Source: Chryseobacterium soli
GTDB lineage: Bacteria; Bacteroidota; Bacteroidia; Flavobacteriales; Weeksellaceae
DNA length: 64,000 nucleotides
Assembly (NCBI RefSeq): GCF_000737705.1
Contig: NZ_JPRH01000001.1
Location: forward strand, 62,001-126,000
Direction of reading: 5' to 3'
In this document: one piece after another, positions 35,350 through 44,797 of the stretch
How positions within the stretch are numbered: the first letter of the stretch is position 1
How the letters are laid out: every line of letters starts with the position of its first letter
Notes under the pieces: generated by a model
The model's database searches: none
What the model saw: only the letters and a program-made list of their open reading frames with translations
Told to the model about the DNA's origin: nothing
Translations under genes and position numbers: made by a program

Positions 35350-36609
35350 ATGCTGGCCTTAAAAGCAGAAAATATATCAAAACAATACCGCCTCGGACAA
35401 GTGGGTACAGGTACTCTTTCCCATGACCTCAACAGATTCTGGTATAAAGTAAGAGGTAAAGAAGATCCGTATTTAAAAATCGGTGAAGCAAATGACAGGA
35501 CAACAAAAGGTACTTCTGAATATGTATGGTCTCTGCGAGATATCGACTTCGAAATTGAACAAGGAGATGCCGTTGGGATTATTGGAAGAAACGGTGCCGG
35601 AAAATCAACTCTTCTTAAACTGCTAAGTAAAGTAACAAAACCGACTACAGGAAAGATTTATACAAACGGAAGAGTGGCATCACTATTAGAAGTAGGAACG
35701 GGATTTCATCCTGAAATGACAGGGCGTGAAAATGTATTTTTAAACGGCGCTATTTTAGGAATGACCCGCAAAGAAATTAAGCGTAAATTTGATGAAATAG
35801 TTGATTTCTCAGGGGTAGAACGATATATTGATACTCCTGTAAAAAGATATTCTTCAGGAATGTATGTCCGTTTGGCATTTGCTGTAGCAGCCCACTTAGA
35901 ATCTGAAATTCTTATTGTAGATGAAGTGCTGGCGGTAGGAGATGCTGAATTTCAAAAGAAATGCTTGGGAAAAATGGGGGATGTTACCAAAGGAGAAGGA
36001 AGAACTATTTTATTTGTAAGTCATAATATGACAGCAGTAAAGGAACTTTGTAATAAAGGAATCCTTTTAAATCAGGGAACTATGGGCTACCAAGGCAGCA
36101 TGCTTGATACCATTATCGAATATCAAAAAAGCAGTGCAACAGCAAGTTCTTATCATTATAACGGGAACATTAATGATGCCCTTGGAAATGAAAAAATTAA
36201 AGTAAAGGAATTCTCAGTAACACCCATAAAGGGAGGCCTAATTGATATTGACACAGGGGTTCACGTAAAACTGACATTTGAGAATTATTTGCCTAATATA
36301 AATTTAGACACCACTTTTGAGTTAAAGAACTATGAAGAACTTGTAATTTTCCATGTGGGAAAACTAGTTACAAAAGATAATGATTCTAAAGTTGGAGAAT
36401 ATACTGTAGAATTTGATATTCCTTCGGGATTATTGAATGCCGGGAATTATTATTTTAAACTGATTTTCGGAAAAAATCAAACAGAACCCTTGTTTATAAA
36501 GGACAATTTTGTTGGATTTGAAGTCGAAAATGTGAAAGTAGGCAATAAATTACATGTTTACCCTGGAGTTACCAGACCTCATTTTGATTACAAAATACAA
36601 ACACCATGA
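35350..36609 (+). CDS. wzt: Polysaccharide ABC exporter, ATPase with C-terminal domain
   Basis: 419 residues. The ATPase core has Walker A GRNGAGKST (79-87), the signature YSSGM (167-171) and Walker B ILIVDEVLAVGD (187-198). The N-terminus has a TGT.SHDLNRFW insertion typical of flavobacterial Wzt. The C-terminal ~150 residues are a beta-rich extension like the Wzt carbohydrate-binding domain that recognises the end of the glycan in some O-antigen systems. It overlaps the next gene by 4 bases (ATGA). Confidence 0.93.
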   Translation: MLALKAENISKQYRLGQVGTGTLSHDLNRFWYKVRGKEDPYLKIGEANDRTTKGTSEYVWSLRDIDFEIEQGDAVGIIGRNGAGKSTLLKLLSKVTKPTTGKIYTNGRVASLLEVGTGFHPEMTGRENVFLNGAILGMTRKEIKRKFDEIVDFSGVERYIDTPVKRYSSGMYVRLAFAVAAHLESEILIVDEVLAVGDAEFQKKCLGKMGDVTKGEGRTILFVSHNMTAVKELCNKGILLNQGTMGYQGSMLDTIIEYQKSSATASSYHYNGNINDALGNEKIKVKEFSVTPIKGGLIDIDTGVHVKLTFENYLPNINLDTTFELKNYEELVIFHVGKLVTKDNDSKVGEYTVEFDIPSGLLNAGNYYFKLIFGKNQTEPLFIKDNFVGFEVENVKVGNKLHVYPGVTRPHFDYKIQTP

Positions 36610-37007
36610 CCCCAAAATTAATAAAGCTGCCTAAAATATATGATAAAAGAGGAAATCTATCCTTTTTTGAGCACCCCAATCAGCTACCGTTTGAGATTGC
36701 AAGAACCTATTGGATCTATGATGTTCCTGGTGGAGAAGTGCGGGGAAGCCATGCTTTCAAAAATCAACAAGAGTTTATCATTGCTCTTTCAGGAAGTTTT
36801 GATGTCGTGATTCATAATGGTGAGGAAGAACAAAGATTTTCTTTAAACAGATCATACTACGGATTGTACATTCCTAAAATGTATTGGCGCAGATTAGAAA
36901 ATTTTTCCACCAATTCTCTTGCGCTTATTGTTTCCGATAAACCTTATAATGAGAACGATTATATAAGAAATTTTGAAGAATTTAAAACCTTAATCAATGA
37001 AAAATAA
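36606..37007 (+). CDS. WxcM/FdtA-like cupin, His49-Ala-Phe51 variant
   Basis: 133 residues, a small cupin of the dTDP-4-keto-6-deoxyglucose 3,4-ketoisomerase family (FdtA/QdtA). The motif RGSHAFKNQQEF has His49 but Phe at 51, where studied FdtA enzymes have a second His. The protein may use another residue, be a partner of the next protein, or be inactive. It overlaps wzt by 4 bases, and its paralogue starts 11 bases before its own stop, so they are coupled. Confidence 0.82.
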   Translation: MTPKLIKLPKIYDKRGNLSFFEHPNQLPFEIARTYWIYDVPGGEVRGSHAFKNQQEFIIALSGSFDVVIHNGEEEQRFSLNRSYYGLYIPKMYWRRLENFSTNSLALIVSDKPYNENDYIRNFEEFKTLINEK

Positions 37008-37419
37008 TCTATCTGTATTTGATTGTAGTGTAATTGATTTAGGAAAAATCAATTTTGAAGAAGGTAATCTCACTGTAGTGGAGAATAATTCGTCATTTCC
37101 TTTCGATGTAAAAAGAGTTTTTTATCTGTACGATATTGCCGGTGGAGAAAGTAGAGGAGCACATTCACATAAAGAATGTCATCAATTTCTTATTGCCGCA
37201 AGTGGAAGCTTTGAAGTTTCATTAGATGACGGAAAATTCAAAAGACAGGTTTTCCTTAATCGACCCGATATAGGATTACATATTCCTCCAGGAATATGGG
37301 CTTCAGAAATCAATTTTTCTTCAGGAGCAATTTGTTTGGTTCTTGCCTCTCATGCATATAATGAAACTGATTATGTAAGAGATTACGAGACATTTTTAAA
37401 AACACAAAATGAAAAATAA
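36997..37419 (+). CDS. FdtA/QdtA-like 3,4-ketoisomerase
   Basis: 140 residues, cupin of the same family as the preceding protein (aligned over nearly all its length). It has the full motif [12 protein letters not shown] with His56 and His58. It is expected to move the keto group of dTDP-4-keto-6-deoxyglucose to C3, making the substrate for the DegT aminotransferase at 40470. FdtA and QdtA give different stereochemistry at C4 and sequence reading alone does not decide which applies. It overlaps both neighbours by 11 bases. Confidence 0.85.
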   Translation: MKNNLSVFDCSVIDLGKINFEEGNLTVVENNSSFPFDVKRVFYLYDIAGGESRGAHSHKECHQFLIAASGSFEVSLDDGKFKRQVFLNRPDIGLHIPPGIWASEINFSSGAICLVLASHAYNETDYVRDYETFLKTQNEK

Positions 37420-37960
37420 AATTCACCATTTAGCAGATGTACAGACAGAAAACATAGGTGAAGACACTATGATTTGGCAGTTTTGCGTTGTGTTGAAAAA
37501 TGCAAAAATTGGTAACAATTGTAATATAAACTGTAATGTATTTATTGAAAATGATGTCGTTATAGGAGATAATGTCACCATAAAACCAGGAGTACAAGTT
37601 TGGGATGGAGTAACATTGGAGGACAATGTATTTATTGGTCCTAATGTAACGTTCACCAACGATTTAATCCCCCGTTCAAAACAATATCCAATAGAATTCA
37701 GTAAAACTTTGGTTAAGAGAGGAGGTTCTATCGGAGCGAATTCTACCATAATTGCAGGAAATACAATTGGAGAAAATGCATTGATTGGTGCAGGAAGTGT
37801 TGTTACAAAAGATATTCCTGCAAATACAGTTTGGTATGGCAATCCAGCTAAACATACAGGTTATATTACTGCTGAAGGTTTAATGGTAAGTTTGAATATG
37901 AAAGATGAATCCGGAACTGAATATGTTTTTGAAAATTCACAGTTAATAAAAAAAACATAG
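37409..37960 (+). CDS. Hexapeptide-repeat N-acetyltransferase (FdtC/QdtC-like)
   Basis: 183 residues. A left-handed beta-helix of hexapeptide repeats with '[20 protein letters not shown]', '[20 protein letters not shown]', '[10 protein letters not shown]' and '[20 protein letters not shown]', the pattern of dTDP-3-amino-3,6-dideoxyhexose N-acetyltransferases. With the ketoisomerase upstream and the aminotransferase downstream it should complete a dTDP-Fuc3NAc or dTDP-Qui3NAc pathway. The start overlaps the preceding gene by 11 bases. Confidence 0.87.
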   Translation: MKNKIHHLADVQTENIGEDTMIWQFCVVLKNAKIGNNCNINCNVFIENDVVIGDNVTIKPGVQVWDGVTLEDNVFIGPNVTFTNDLIPRSKQYPIEFSKTLVKRGGSIGANSTIIAGNTIGENALIGAGSVVTKDIPANTVWYGNPAKHTGYITAEGLMVSLNMKDESGTEYVFENSQLIKKT

Positions 37961-37980
37961 CCTGTTCAAAACTTCATTGT

Positions 37981-38934
37981 ATGGAATCTAAAAAACTATC
38001 CTTAATTCTTCTTTCTTATTATAGCGAAAAACGCATCGTAAAGGTGTATGAAAACGTCAAAGAATTATTAGAAAAAAACAATATTCCTTTTGAATTCATT
38101 ATCGTAGATGATGGATCAGCTGATGATTCCTACAAAATAGCGTTGGAACTGGAAAAAAATAATTCAAACGTCAGAGCATATCAGCTTAGTAGAAATTATA
38201 CAAGTCACTACTCTATTTTTGCAGGGCTGTCATTAGCAGAAGGAGACTGTGCACTACCTCTTGTTGATGATGAACAGCAACCCTATGATACTATCGTAGA
38301 TATGTACAATATTTGGCTTAAAGGAGAAAAAATTATTATTCCACATAGAATCACGCGTGATGATAGCTGGAAAAGCAGTCTTTTTTCAGAAGCCTACTAT
38401 ACAATTATGAACGCTCTTACGGAAGTAACATTCCCTAAAGGTGGTGCTGATTTATTTTTCATTGACCGGGAAATAATTAATATCCTCAACAAAAGGATAC
38501 ATCCGAGAAATACATCAACGGTTGCAGAGATTTTGAGATTAGGATTTAATCCTTACTATTATGGCTATCAGCGGCCATTAGGAGTTAATGAGAAATCTCG
38601 CTGGACTGTAAAAAAGAAATTAAGACTGGCAAAAGATACTTTCTTTTCATCATCTTCATTTCCCATAAAATTTATATTCAATCTGGGACTTTGGGTCTCT
38701 TTAATTTCGTTTCTTCTTATTGTATTTTACATCTATATTAAGATTTTTGGCAGTCCATTTTTCAATGATATACAACCTAAAGGGTGGACCAGTATAATAC
38801 TGTTCATATCATTTTTCGGGGGACTTATCCTTTTTTCATTGGGAATTATCGCAGAATATATCTGGAGAATTTTTGAAGAAGTTAAAGACCGCCCTGGATA
38901 CATTATTAAAGAAAAAAACAGTTCTGAAAAATAA
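37981..38934 (+). CDS. GT2 glycosyltransferase, polyprenyl-phosphate type
   Basis: 317 residues. A GT2 domain (LSLILLSYYSEKRIVKVYEN; 'FIIVDDGSADDS'; metal site in 'PLVDDEQQPYD') is followed by two C-terminal membrane segments, as in GtrB and dolichyl-phosphate mannose synthase-like enzymes that load a sugar onto undecaprenyl phosphate. The next gene encodes a large membrane protein, so the two may act as a pair that adds a sugar in the periplasm. Confidence 0.87.
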   Translation: MESKKLSLILLSYYSEKRIVKVYENVKELLEKNNIPFEFIIVDDGSADDSYKIALELEKNNSNVRAYQLSRNYTSHYSIFAGLSLAEGDCALPLVDDEQQPYDTIVDMYNIWLKGEKIIIPHRITRDDSWKSSLFSEAYYTIMNALTEVTFPKGGADLFFIDREIINILNKRIHPRNTSTVAEILRLGFNPYYYGYQRPLGVNEKSRWTVKKKLRLAKDTFFSSSSFPIKFIFNLGLWVSLISFLLIVFYIYIKIFGSPFFNDIQPKGWTSIILFISFFGGLILFSLGIIAEYIWRIFEEVKDRPGYIIKEKNSSEK

Positions 38935-38945
38935 GCTCATTTATT

Positions 38946-40445
38946 ATGCTGAATATATTTAAGAAAATACAGCCCATATATTACATAATAAGTGTTTTTT
39001 TATTGTGTCTAATATCCTCTTTTTTATCAAATGACAGACTTCCAGCTAAGTATGTAAGTATTTTTGATGAAAGAAATTACATTGAAATAATAAAAAATTT
39101 CTCGAAAAACCTTTCAGAACAAAGCTTCAATCCCTATTATATTTCCAGATTATTCATTCCTGGGATAGCCCATTTTATCCATCAATTGTTTGGTATTGAA
39201 TATAGTTTGGACAATATCCAAATGGTTTTCACAATCCTTAATTGGCTAACCATTATCATCGCTTTATATTATTACTACAAAATTGTGAAAACGAAAAACT
39301 ACAACCCAGCTGTGAGTATAATTGGCTTTTGTTTTCTTTTTGTTAATTTTTTTGTGCTTAAATTTTCAAACTACTATCCTATTTTAATGGATTTGTTTGG
39401 CTTTACCACGGGAATGATTTTATACTATTATCATATTGTAAAAAACAGAATAATGTTTTTTACAATATTACTCATCTCCATGTTTATCTTTCCGACCACT
39501 TTCTTAATTGCAATAGCAGCTGTGGCATCCAATATCATTATTTTTAATGAGAAAGGTTTGAATCTAGAAAAGCATTTTAACAGATATCTATATTCAATTT
39601 TTTCGTTATGTATTATATTTGAGCTTTTTTATCTGTATTCGCACTATAAGCTTTTCGTAAGTACTGCAAAGGGAGATTATCCCGTACAATCTTGCCTATT
39701 CTTAATTCCACTGACATTTATATTATTGAATTGTTTTATTTTTTTCGCAATCAAACATATGATAAGGCTATTCAACAATATTGTATTAAACATAAAGGGA
39801 ATTCTATCTCCTTTGTTCATTATTTCAACAGCTATTATTATACTATTTGTATTAATAAGTAAATTTCTGAGTATTAATTTCAGAGATGGAGCTCCTCTTT
39901 CTTCAGAAAACTTTTTATTTAACTTAATATTTCAGGCTTTTTCATTTCCACTGAAATTCCTGATTACTCATTTTATATACTATGGATTGTTTGTTATTTT
40001 TATCTTATATTTTCGCAAACAACTATTTTCTTATGCCGCAGAACATTCAGATCCTTTTCTGAAAATTATAATAGTTTTATTTTCTGCATTTTTCATCTTA
40101 GGAACTGAAACAAGACAATTCTTACAATTTCTCCCTTTTATCGTTTTTATACTTTTAGATGCGATTAAAAAAGTGCGTTTTACTATTTATCAATTAACCG
40201 GTATTTTTACATTTCAATTATTGTGGTCCAGGTTCTGGTACACGATTAATACACCTGAAGGCTTTTTAGATAAAGCCCTAATACAAAAGCATTTTTTTGA
40301 ATTTCCCGCACAAAACTATTTTCAATTCCAGGGTCCGTGGCTATCAACAGCCAATTCAATTATATATGGTTTAATATTTATTCTTACTTTTATAATTGTT
40401 GTAATTTTTTTTAAAAAAAATTCTAATACTAAATATAACGTTTAA
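38946..40445 (+). CDS. Polytopic membrane protein, GT-C-like
   Basis: 499 residues with about ten to twelve membrane segments and a short cytoplasmic tail. An acidic motif (FDERNYIEI) lies in the first large loop, where GT-C glycosyltransferases carry their catalytic acidic residue. It starts 11 bases after the GtrB-like gene. A role as the periplasmic transferase using the undecaprenyl-phosphate sugar is inferred; a polymerase or flippase cannot be excluded. Confidence 0.65.
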   Translation: MLNIFKKIQPIYYIISVFLLCLISSFLSNDRLPAKYVSIFDERNYIEIIKNFSKNLSEQSFNPYYISRLFIPGIAHFIHQLFGIEYSLDNIQMVFTILNWLTIIIALYYYYKIVKTKNYNPAVSIIGFCFLFVNFFVLKFSNYYPILMDLFGFTTGMILYYYHIVKNRIMFFTILLISMFIFPTTFLIAIAAVASNIIIFNEKGLNLEKHFNRYLYSIFSLCIIFELFYLYSHYKLFVSTAKGDYPVQSCLFLIPLTFILLNCFIFFAIKHMIRLFNNIVLNIKGILSPLFIISTAIIILFVLISKFLSINFRDGAPLSSENFLFNLIFQAFSFPLKFLITHFIYYGLFVIFILYFRKQLFSYAAEHSDPFLKIIIVLFSAFFILGTETRQFLQFLPFIVFILLDAIKKVRFTIYQLTGIFTFQLLWSRFWYTINTPEGFLDKALIQKHFFEFPAQNYFQFQGPWLSTANSIIYGLIFILTFIIVVIFFKKNSNTKYNV

Positions 40446-40469
40446 CATTACAGTACTTAATAACAGCAA

Positions 40470-41573
40470 ATGATAAAATTCTTAGATCTTCAAAAAATCA
40501 ATTTAAGACATCAGGAAGAAATAGAAAACAGATTATTACAGACATTCCGTTCCGGTTGGTATCTAATGGGTAATGACCTTGCCGCTTTTGAAAAAAATCT
40601 TTCTGAATATATAGGTACAACCCATGCCATTGGTGTTGCCAACGGATTAGACGCACTGCGCCTTATTCTTAGAGCCTATATCGAAATGGGAGTCATGAAT
40701 CCAGGTGATGAGATTGTAGTTCCTTCAAATACGTATATCGCCTCTATTCTTGCTATTTCTGACAATCATTTGGTTCCTGTTCTTGCGGAACCTGATATTG
40801 ATAATTATAACATTGATATAAAGAAAATTGAAGACAAAATAACTTCAAAAACGAAAGGCATTTTAATTGTGCATCTGTATGGAAGAACTGTTTTCTCCGA
40901 AGAATTGAAGGCTCTTGCTGAAAAACACCAATTAAAAATCATCGAAGATAATGCTCAGGCGATCGGTGCAGAATGGAATGATAAAAAGACAGGAAATTTA
41001 GGTGATGCTGCCGGTTTCAGTTTTTATCCTGGGAAAAATTTAGGCGCTTTGGGAGATGCAGGAGCCATTACAACCAATGATGATGAATTGGCGAAAACGA
41101 TCAGAGCTTTAGCCAATTATGGTTCCAATCAAAAATACGTTAACATTTATCAGGGACTGAATTCAAGATTAGATGAAATTCAGGCTGCAGTTTTGGATAT
41201 TAAACTAAAATACATAGACGAAGAAAATACTATAAGAAGAAACATTGCTAAAAGATATATTTCGGAGATATCAAATCCAAAGATAATCCTTCCTGAAAAC
41301 CCAACTGACCAAAATGAGCATGTCTGGCATGTTTTCGTAGTAAGAACACATGACAGAGATCGTCTGCAGAATTATCTTACAGAAAACGGTGTGCAGACTT
41401 TAATCCATTATCCTATTCCACCACATAAGCAAGAGGCTTACAAAGAATGGAATGAATTATCATATCCAATCAGTGAGAAAATCCATCAGGAAATATTAAG
41501 TCTACCCATCTCTCCCGTAATGAGCGAACCAGAAATAAGTCAAATAATCTCAGCCTTAAATGATTTCAAATAA
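40470..41573 (+). CDS. DegT/DnrJ/EryC1 sugar aminotransferase (FdtB/QdtB-like)
   Basis: 367 residues. PLP-dependent transaminase with Lys189 in [18 protein letters not shown] as the PLP-binding lysine, and '[13 protein letters not shown]' with the PLP-ring Asp. It should aminate the dTDP-3-keto-6-deoxyhexose made by the ketoisomerase, giving the 3-amino sugar that the hexapeptide enzyme acetylates. It ends 14 bases inside the next gene. Confidence 0.92.
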   Translation: MIKFLDLQKINLRHQEEIENRLLQTFRSGWYLMGNDLAAFEKNLSEYIGTTHAIGVANGLDALRLILRAYIEMGVMNPGDEIVVPSNTYIASILAISDNHLVPVLAEPDIDNYNIDIKKIEDKITSKTKGILIVHLYGRTVFSEELKALAEKHQLKIIEDNAQAIGAEWNDKKTGNLGDAAGFSFYPGKNLGALGDAGAITTNDDELAKTIRALANYGSNQKYVNIYQGLNSRLDEIQAAVLDIKLKYIDEENTIRRNIAKRYISEISNPKIILPENPTDQNEHVWHVFVVRTHDRDRLQNYLTENGVQTLIHYPIPPHKQEAYKEWNELSYPISEKIHQEILSLPISPVMSEPEISQIISALNDFK

Positions 41574-43071
41574 GAAACTTATTCAAGTAGATAAAATTCT
41601 GAAAAAGAATTTAAAACAATCTCTAAGTCAAAAGAATTTCGACTTGGCATTAAGACTTGTGGAACTATCTTCAAATCTTCAATATAATTATTGTTTCCAC
41701 GATACTTTATACGACAAAGAATTGGAAGATTCTTTGAAAGAGATTGCTGATTCTATTTTCAAAACAGAAATCATACAACCTAAGCAAGATGTCGTTTTAT
41801 TCTATGATTATTTTGGATTTGACAATAGAGGTCTTACACAACAATATTTAAGAGCATTACAAAGGCTAAATAAACGAATCGTCCTTGTATTTGAGAATAA
41901 AAACAGACATTATAAAAATGAAGCTATTCTAGCTGAAATCGAAAATTATGATAATAAAGCCGTTTATTATCTGGAGGGTAATAACAGAATAGAACTATGC
42001 GAAAGCTTATTCAGCATTCTATTAACTGAAAAACCAGAACATATATTAATGCATTTAATTCCTTGGGATACTATAGCCTATATGGTTTTCTATAAAATAA
42101 AAGGAGTTAAGCGGTATCAAATAAATTTAACAGACCATACCTTTTGGCTTGGTGTGGACATCACCGATGTGAATATCGAATTCCGTTCCTATGGATTAAA
42201 TCTGTCTGAGCAACTAAGGAATATCCCAAGTAGTAAAAATAAAATACTTCCGTACTATCCTATTCTATCGAAGTCTGAATTCCAAGGTTTCAATTTTGAA
42301 AAAGAAGGAAAAAAAATCATATTTTCAGGAAGTACTTATTATAAAGTTTTAGGAAACCGCTTAGAATTTTTCGAAACAATCCATAAGTTATTACAACTTG
42401 ATGAAAATTTGATTTTCGTCCTTGCCGGCAGTGGCAATGGTGCCGCAATCACTAAATTTATTAATGATAATAAATTAAACGACCGAATATTTTTAATTGG
42501 TGACCGGTATGATTTATATGAAATTATGCAGAGGGTAGATTATTATATCTCTACATTCCCATTTACGGGAGCATTAATGACACAAACAGCTGTAGCAGCC
42601 AATATACCTGTCTTTGCCTACGTATCTCCGGAAAGCCTTTTTAATGATTTAAAAGATCTGCTCTATAAATCGGATACCTTCAAAAACATTAATAATTTAA
42701 ATACATTAGTAGATGAATTCTCTAGGGAACACAAAAAGGGAGACAGGGAAGTATCTTATACCGATTTAATGATTAGCGAAGAAGAATTCGCTACAGGATT
42801 AGAAAAGATTTTCATGGATGAAAATCCAATGCAATTTCTTGAAAAGAGAGAGGAAGTATACGATTCTTATAAAACATTCAATGATTTAATGTTAGAATCT
42901 GAAAACTTCTATAATCCGTTGTTTGATAATACTTTAAATAAATTTTTATCCAGTAGCGAAAAGTTTAAAATATTTCCTGATTACAGATTACGTTACTATA
43001 AAAAAACGTTCAAAGAAAGTAAAATTCAGTTTATAAAATTGCTGTATTACCATATAACAAATAAATTATGA
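41560..43071 (+). CDS. Probable GT-B fold glycosyltransferase
   Basis: 503 residues, cytoplasmic. The second half has a GT-B-like nucleotide-sugar domain ('[20 protein letters not shown]', '[11 protein letters not shown]', '[20 protein letters not shown]', '[20 protein letters not shown]'). The N-terminal 80 residues are helical. The family is not one I can name, but the layout and location support a glycosyltransferase. It overlaps the aminotransferase upstream by 14 bases and the next gene by 4. Confidence 0.7.
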   Translation: MISNKKLIQVDKILKKNLKQSLSQKNFDLALRLVELSSNLQYNYCFHDTLYDKELEDSLKEIADSIFKTEIIQPKQDVVLFYDYFGFDNRGLTQQYLRALQRLNKRIVLVFENKNRHYKNEAILAEIENYDNKAVYYLEGNNRIELCESLFSILLTEKPEHILMHLIPWDTIAYMVFYKIKGVKRYQINLTDHTFWLGVDITDVNIEFRSYGLNLSEQLRNIPSSKNKILPYYPILSKSEFQGFNFEKEGKKIIFSGSTYYKVLGNRLEFFETIHKLLQLDENLIFVLAGSGNGAAITKFINDNKLNDRIFLIGDRYDLYEIMQRVDYYISTFPFTGALMTQTAVAANIPVFAYVSPESLFNDLKDLLYKSDTFKNINNLNTLVDEFSREHKKGDREVSYTDLMISEEEFATGLEKIFMDENPMQFLEKREEVYDSYKTFNDLMLESENFYNPLFDNTLNKFLSSSEKFKIFPDYRLRYYKKTFKESKIQFIKLLYYHITNKL

Positions 43072-43682
43072 ATTTTTTAAAAAAATATATTGTAAAATTT
43101 CTAAGCAAAGTGCTGAATTCAAGCACATATAAAGCCCAGCAGCAGGCAAGAAATAATGCTTGGGCCAGAAACAATTTTAAAAAATTTGGCGCCAACTCCA
43201 ACCTTCCGGATGTCTTTTATATAAAAAGTCCTGAATACATATCGATAGGTAAAAATTTAATGTCTTTATATAACTTAAGATTAGAAGCGTGGGATAATTT
43301 CAGAGGAGAAAAATACACGCCTGAAATAGTAATTGGTGATAATGTAATCTTTAATTCTGATGTTCATATTGGTGCTATAGATAAAATCGTCATAGGAAAT
43401 AACGTACTTATGGCGAGCAGAATATATATATCGGACCATACCCACGGAAATATAACCGGTGATGATCTTAAAAACATCCCTGCTATGAGGCCTTTACATT
43501 CCAAAGGTCCCGTTATTATTGAAGATAATGTATGGATTGGCGAAGGAGTATGCATTCTTCCGGGGGTTACCATCGGCGAAAATTCTATTATTGGAGCGAA
43601 CTCTGTAGTAAACAAAAGTTTTCCAAAAAACTCTATCATTGCAGGAATTCCCGCCAAAATAATAAAAACATTAGAAAACTGA
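43068..43682 (+). CDS. Hexapeptide-repeat acyltransferase
   Basis: 204 residues. Left-handed beta-helix of the WcaF/LacA-type O-acetyltransferase family: 'EIVIGDNVIFNSDVHIGAID', 'VLMASRIYISDHTHGN' with the family's His pair, and 'NVWIGEGVCILPGVTIGENS'. It probably acetylates a sugar of the glycan with acetyl-CoA. ATGA overlap with the upstream gene; the next gene starts 2 bases after its stop. Confidence 0.88.
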   Translation: MNFLKKYIVKFLSKVLNSSTYKAQQQARNNAWARNNFKKFGANSNLPDVFYIKSPEYISIGKNLMSLYNLRLEAWDNFRGEKYTPEIVIGDNVIFNSDVHIGAIDKIVIGNNVLMASRIYISDHTHGNITGDDLKNIPAMRPLHSKGPVIIEDNVWIGEGVCILPGVTIGENSIIGANSVVNKSFPKNSIIAGIPAKIIKTLEN

Positions 43683-43684
43683 TT

Positions 43685-44797
43685 ATGAAAAAAATAAGGC
43701 CTATTGCCCTTCATCTGCCTCAATACCACCCTTTCCCGGAAAATGACGAATGGTGGGGTAAAGGTTTTACAGAATGGACGAACGTAACCAAAGCAAAACC
43801 ATTATTTGACAACCATTATCAGCCACATCTTCCCGCCGACTTAGGCTTTTACGACTTAAGACTGGAGGAGGCAAGAATGGCGCAGGAACTTCTGGCCAAA
43901 GAATATGGAATTTATGGTTTTTGTTATTATCACTACTGGTTTAATGGGAAAAGATTAATGAATGAGCCTGTTGACAGAAAATTAAAAAATCCAAAAGAAG
44001 ATTTACCTTTCATGCTATGCTGGGCAAACGAAAACTGGACCAGACGCTGGGATGGCAACGATCATGAAGTTCTCATTGAACAAAAATACTCGGTTAAGGA
44101 TGACGAAGACCACATTGATTTTCTGCTTCCTATTATGAAGGACCCAAGATATATCAAGGTAAATAATAAGCCAATTATTGTCATTTACAAGCCTAATATT
44201 CTTCCCAATGTACAAGAAACCATTAAGTGCTGGCGTGAAAAAGCAAAAGCAACTGGATTGGAATTGTATATCTGCCATATGGGCTTTTCCTATCAGAAAG
44301 ACTGGGATCAGTTAGTAGATGGTTTTGATGCTGTCATTGACTTTGAACCTTTCGGAATACGCAGAAAAAGTGTTTTCAAAGAAATTCAGGAAAGAAGCAG
44401 GAAACCTGAAAAAGGGATTATAGATAAAATTAAAGGGCGTCTTGGTAAAAAAATAACAGAGAATACATACAATTCCGTTCCTTATCAATGGATGGGAGGA
44501 AACTTAACTCCTCAGAAGGATTTTCATTGTAAAATCTTTCCATCTGTTGTACCCGGATGGGACAATACTTCCAGAAGAGGTAAAAATCCAACGTTAGTCC
44601 TTGAAAATTCCACACCGCAGTATTTTGAGGATTGGCTTTCAAAAATCAAGTCTGATTTCACACCGTATTCTGAGGAAGAGAATTTCATTTTTATCAATGC
44701 CTGGAATGAATGGGCAGAAGGTAATCACCTGGAACCTGACCAAAAGTTTGGAAGAAAATATCTGGAAGTCGTTAAAAAACTATTTTTGAATCAATGA
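43685..44797 (+). CDS. WbsX-family glycosyltransferase (first copy)
   Basis: 370 residues from the ATG at 43685; a longer frame from 43532 is rejected because it runs through the end of the preceding gene. Motifs ALHLPQYHPFPENDEWWGKG, CWANENWTRRWDG and NAWNEWAEGNHLEPD are those of the WbsX family of O-antigen glycosyltransferases. The next gene is a paralogue whose ATG overlaps this stop. Sugar specificity is not known. Confidence 0.9.
   Translation: MKKIRPIALHLPQYHPFPENDEWWGKGFTEWTNVTKAKPLFDNHYQPHLPADLGFYDLRLEEARMAQELLAKEYGIYGFCYYHYWFNGKRLMNEPVDRKLKNPKEDLPFMLCWANENWTRRWDGNDHEVLIEQKYSVKDDEDHIDFLLPIMKDPRYIKVNNKPIIVIYKPNILPNVQETIKCWREKAKATGLELYICHMGFSYQKDWDQLVDGFDAVIDFEPFGIRRKSVFKEIQERSRKPEKGIIDKIKGRLGKKITENTYNSVPYQWMGGNLTPQKDFHCKIFPSVVPGWDNTSRRGKNPTLVLENSTPQYFEDWLSKIKSDFTPYSEEENFIFINAWNEWAEGNHLEPDQKFGRKYLEVVKKLFLNQ

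Noticed and set aside
43532..43684. N-terminal extension of the first WbsX gene
   Set aside because: It runs out of frame through the end of the acyltransferase gene; the family N-terminus begins at the ATG at 43685.
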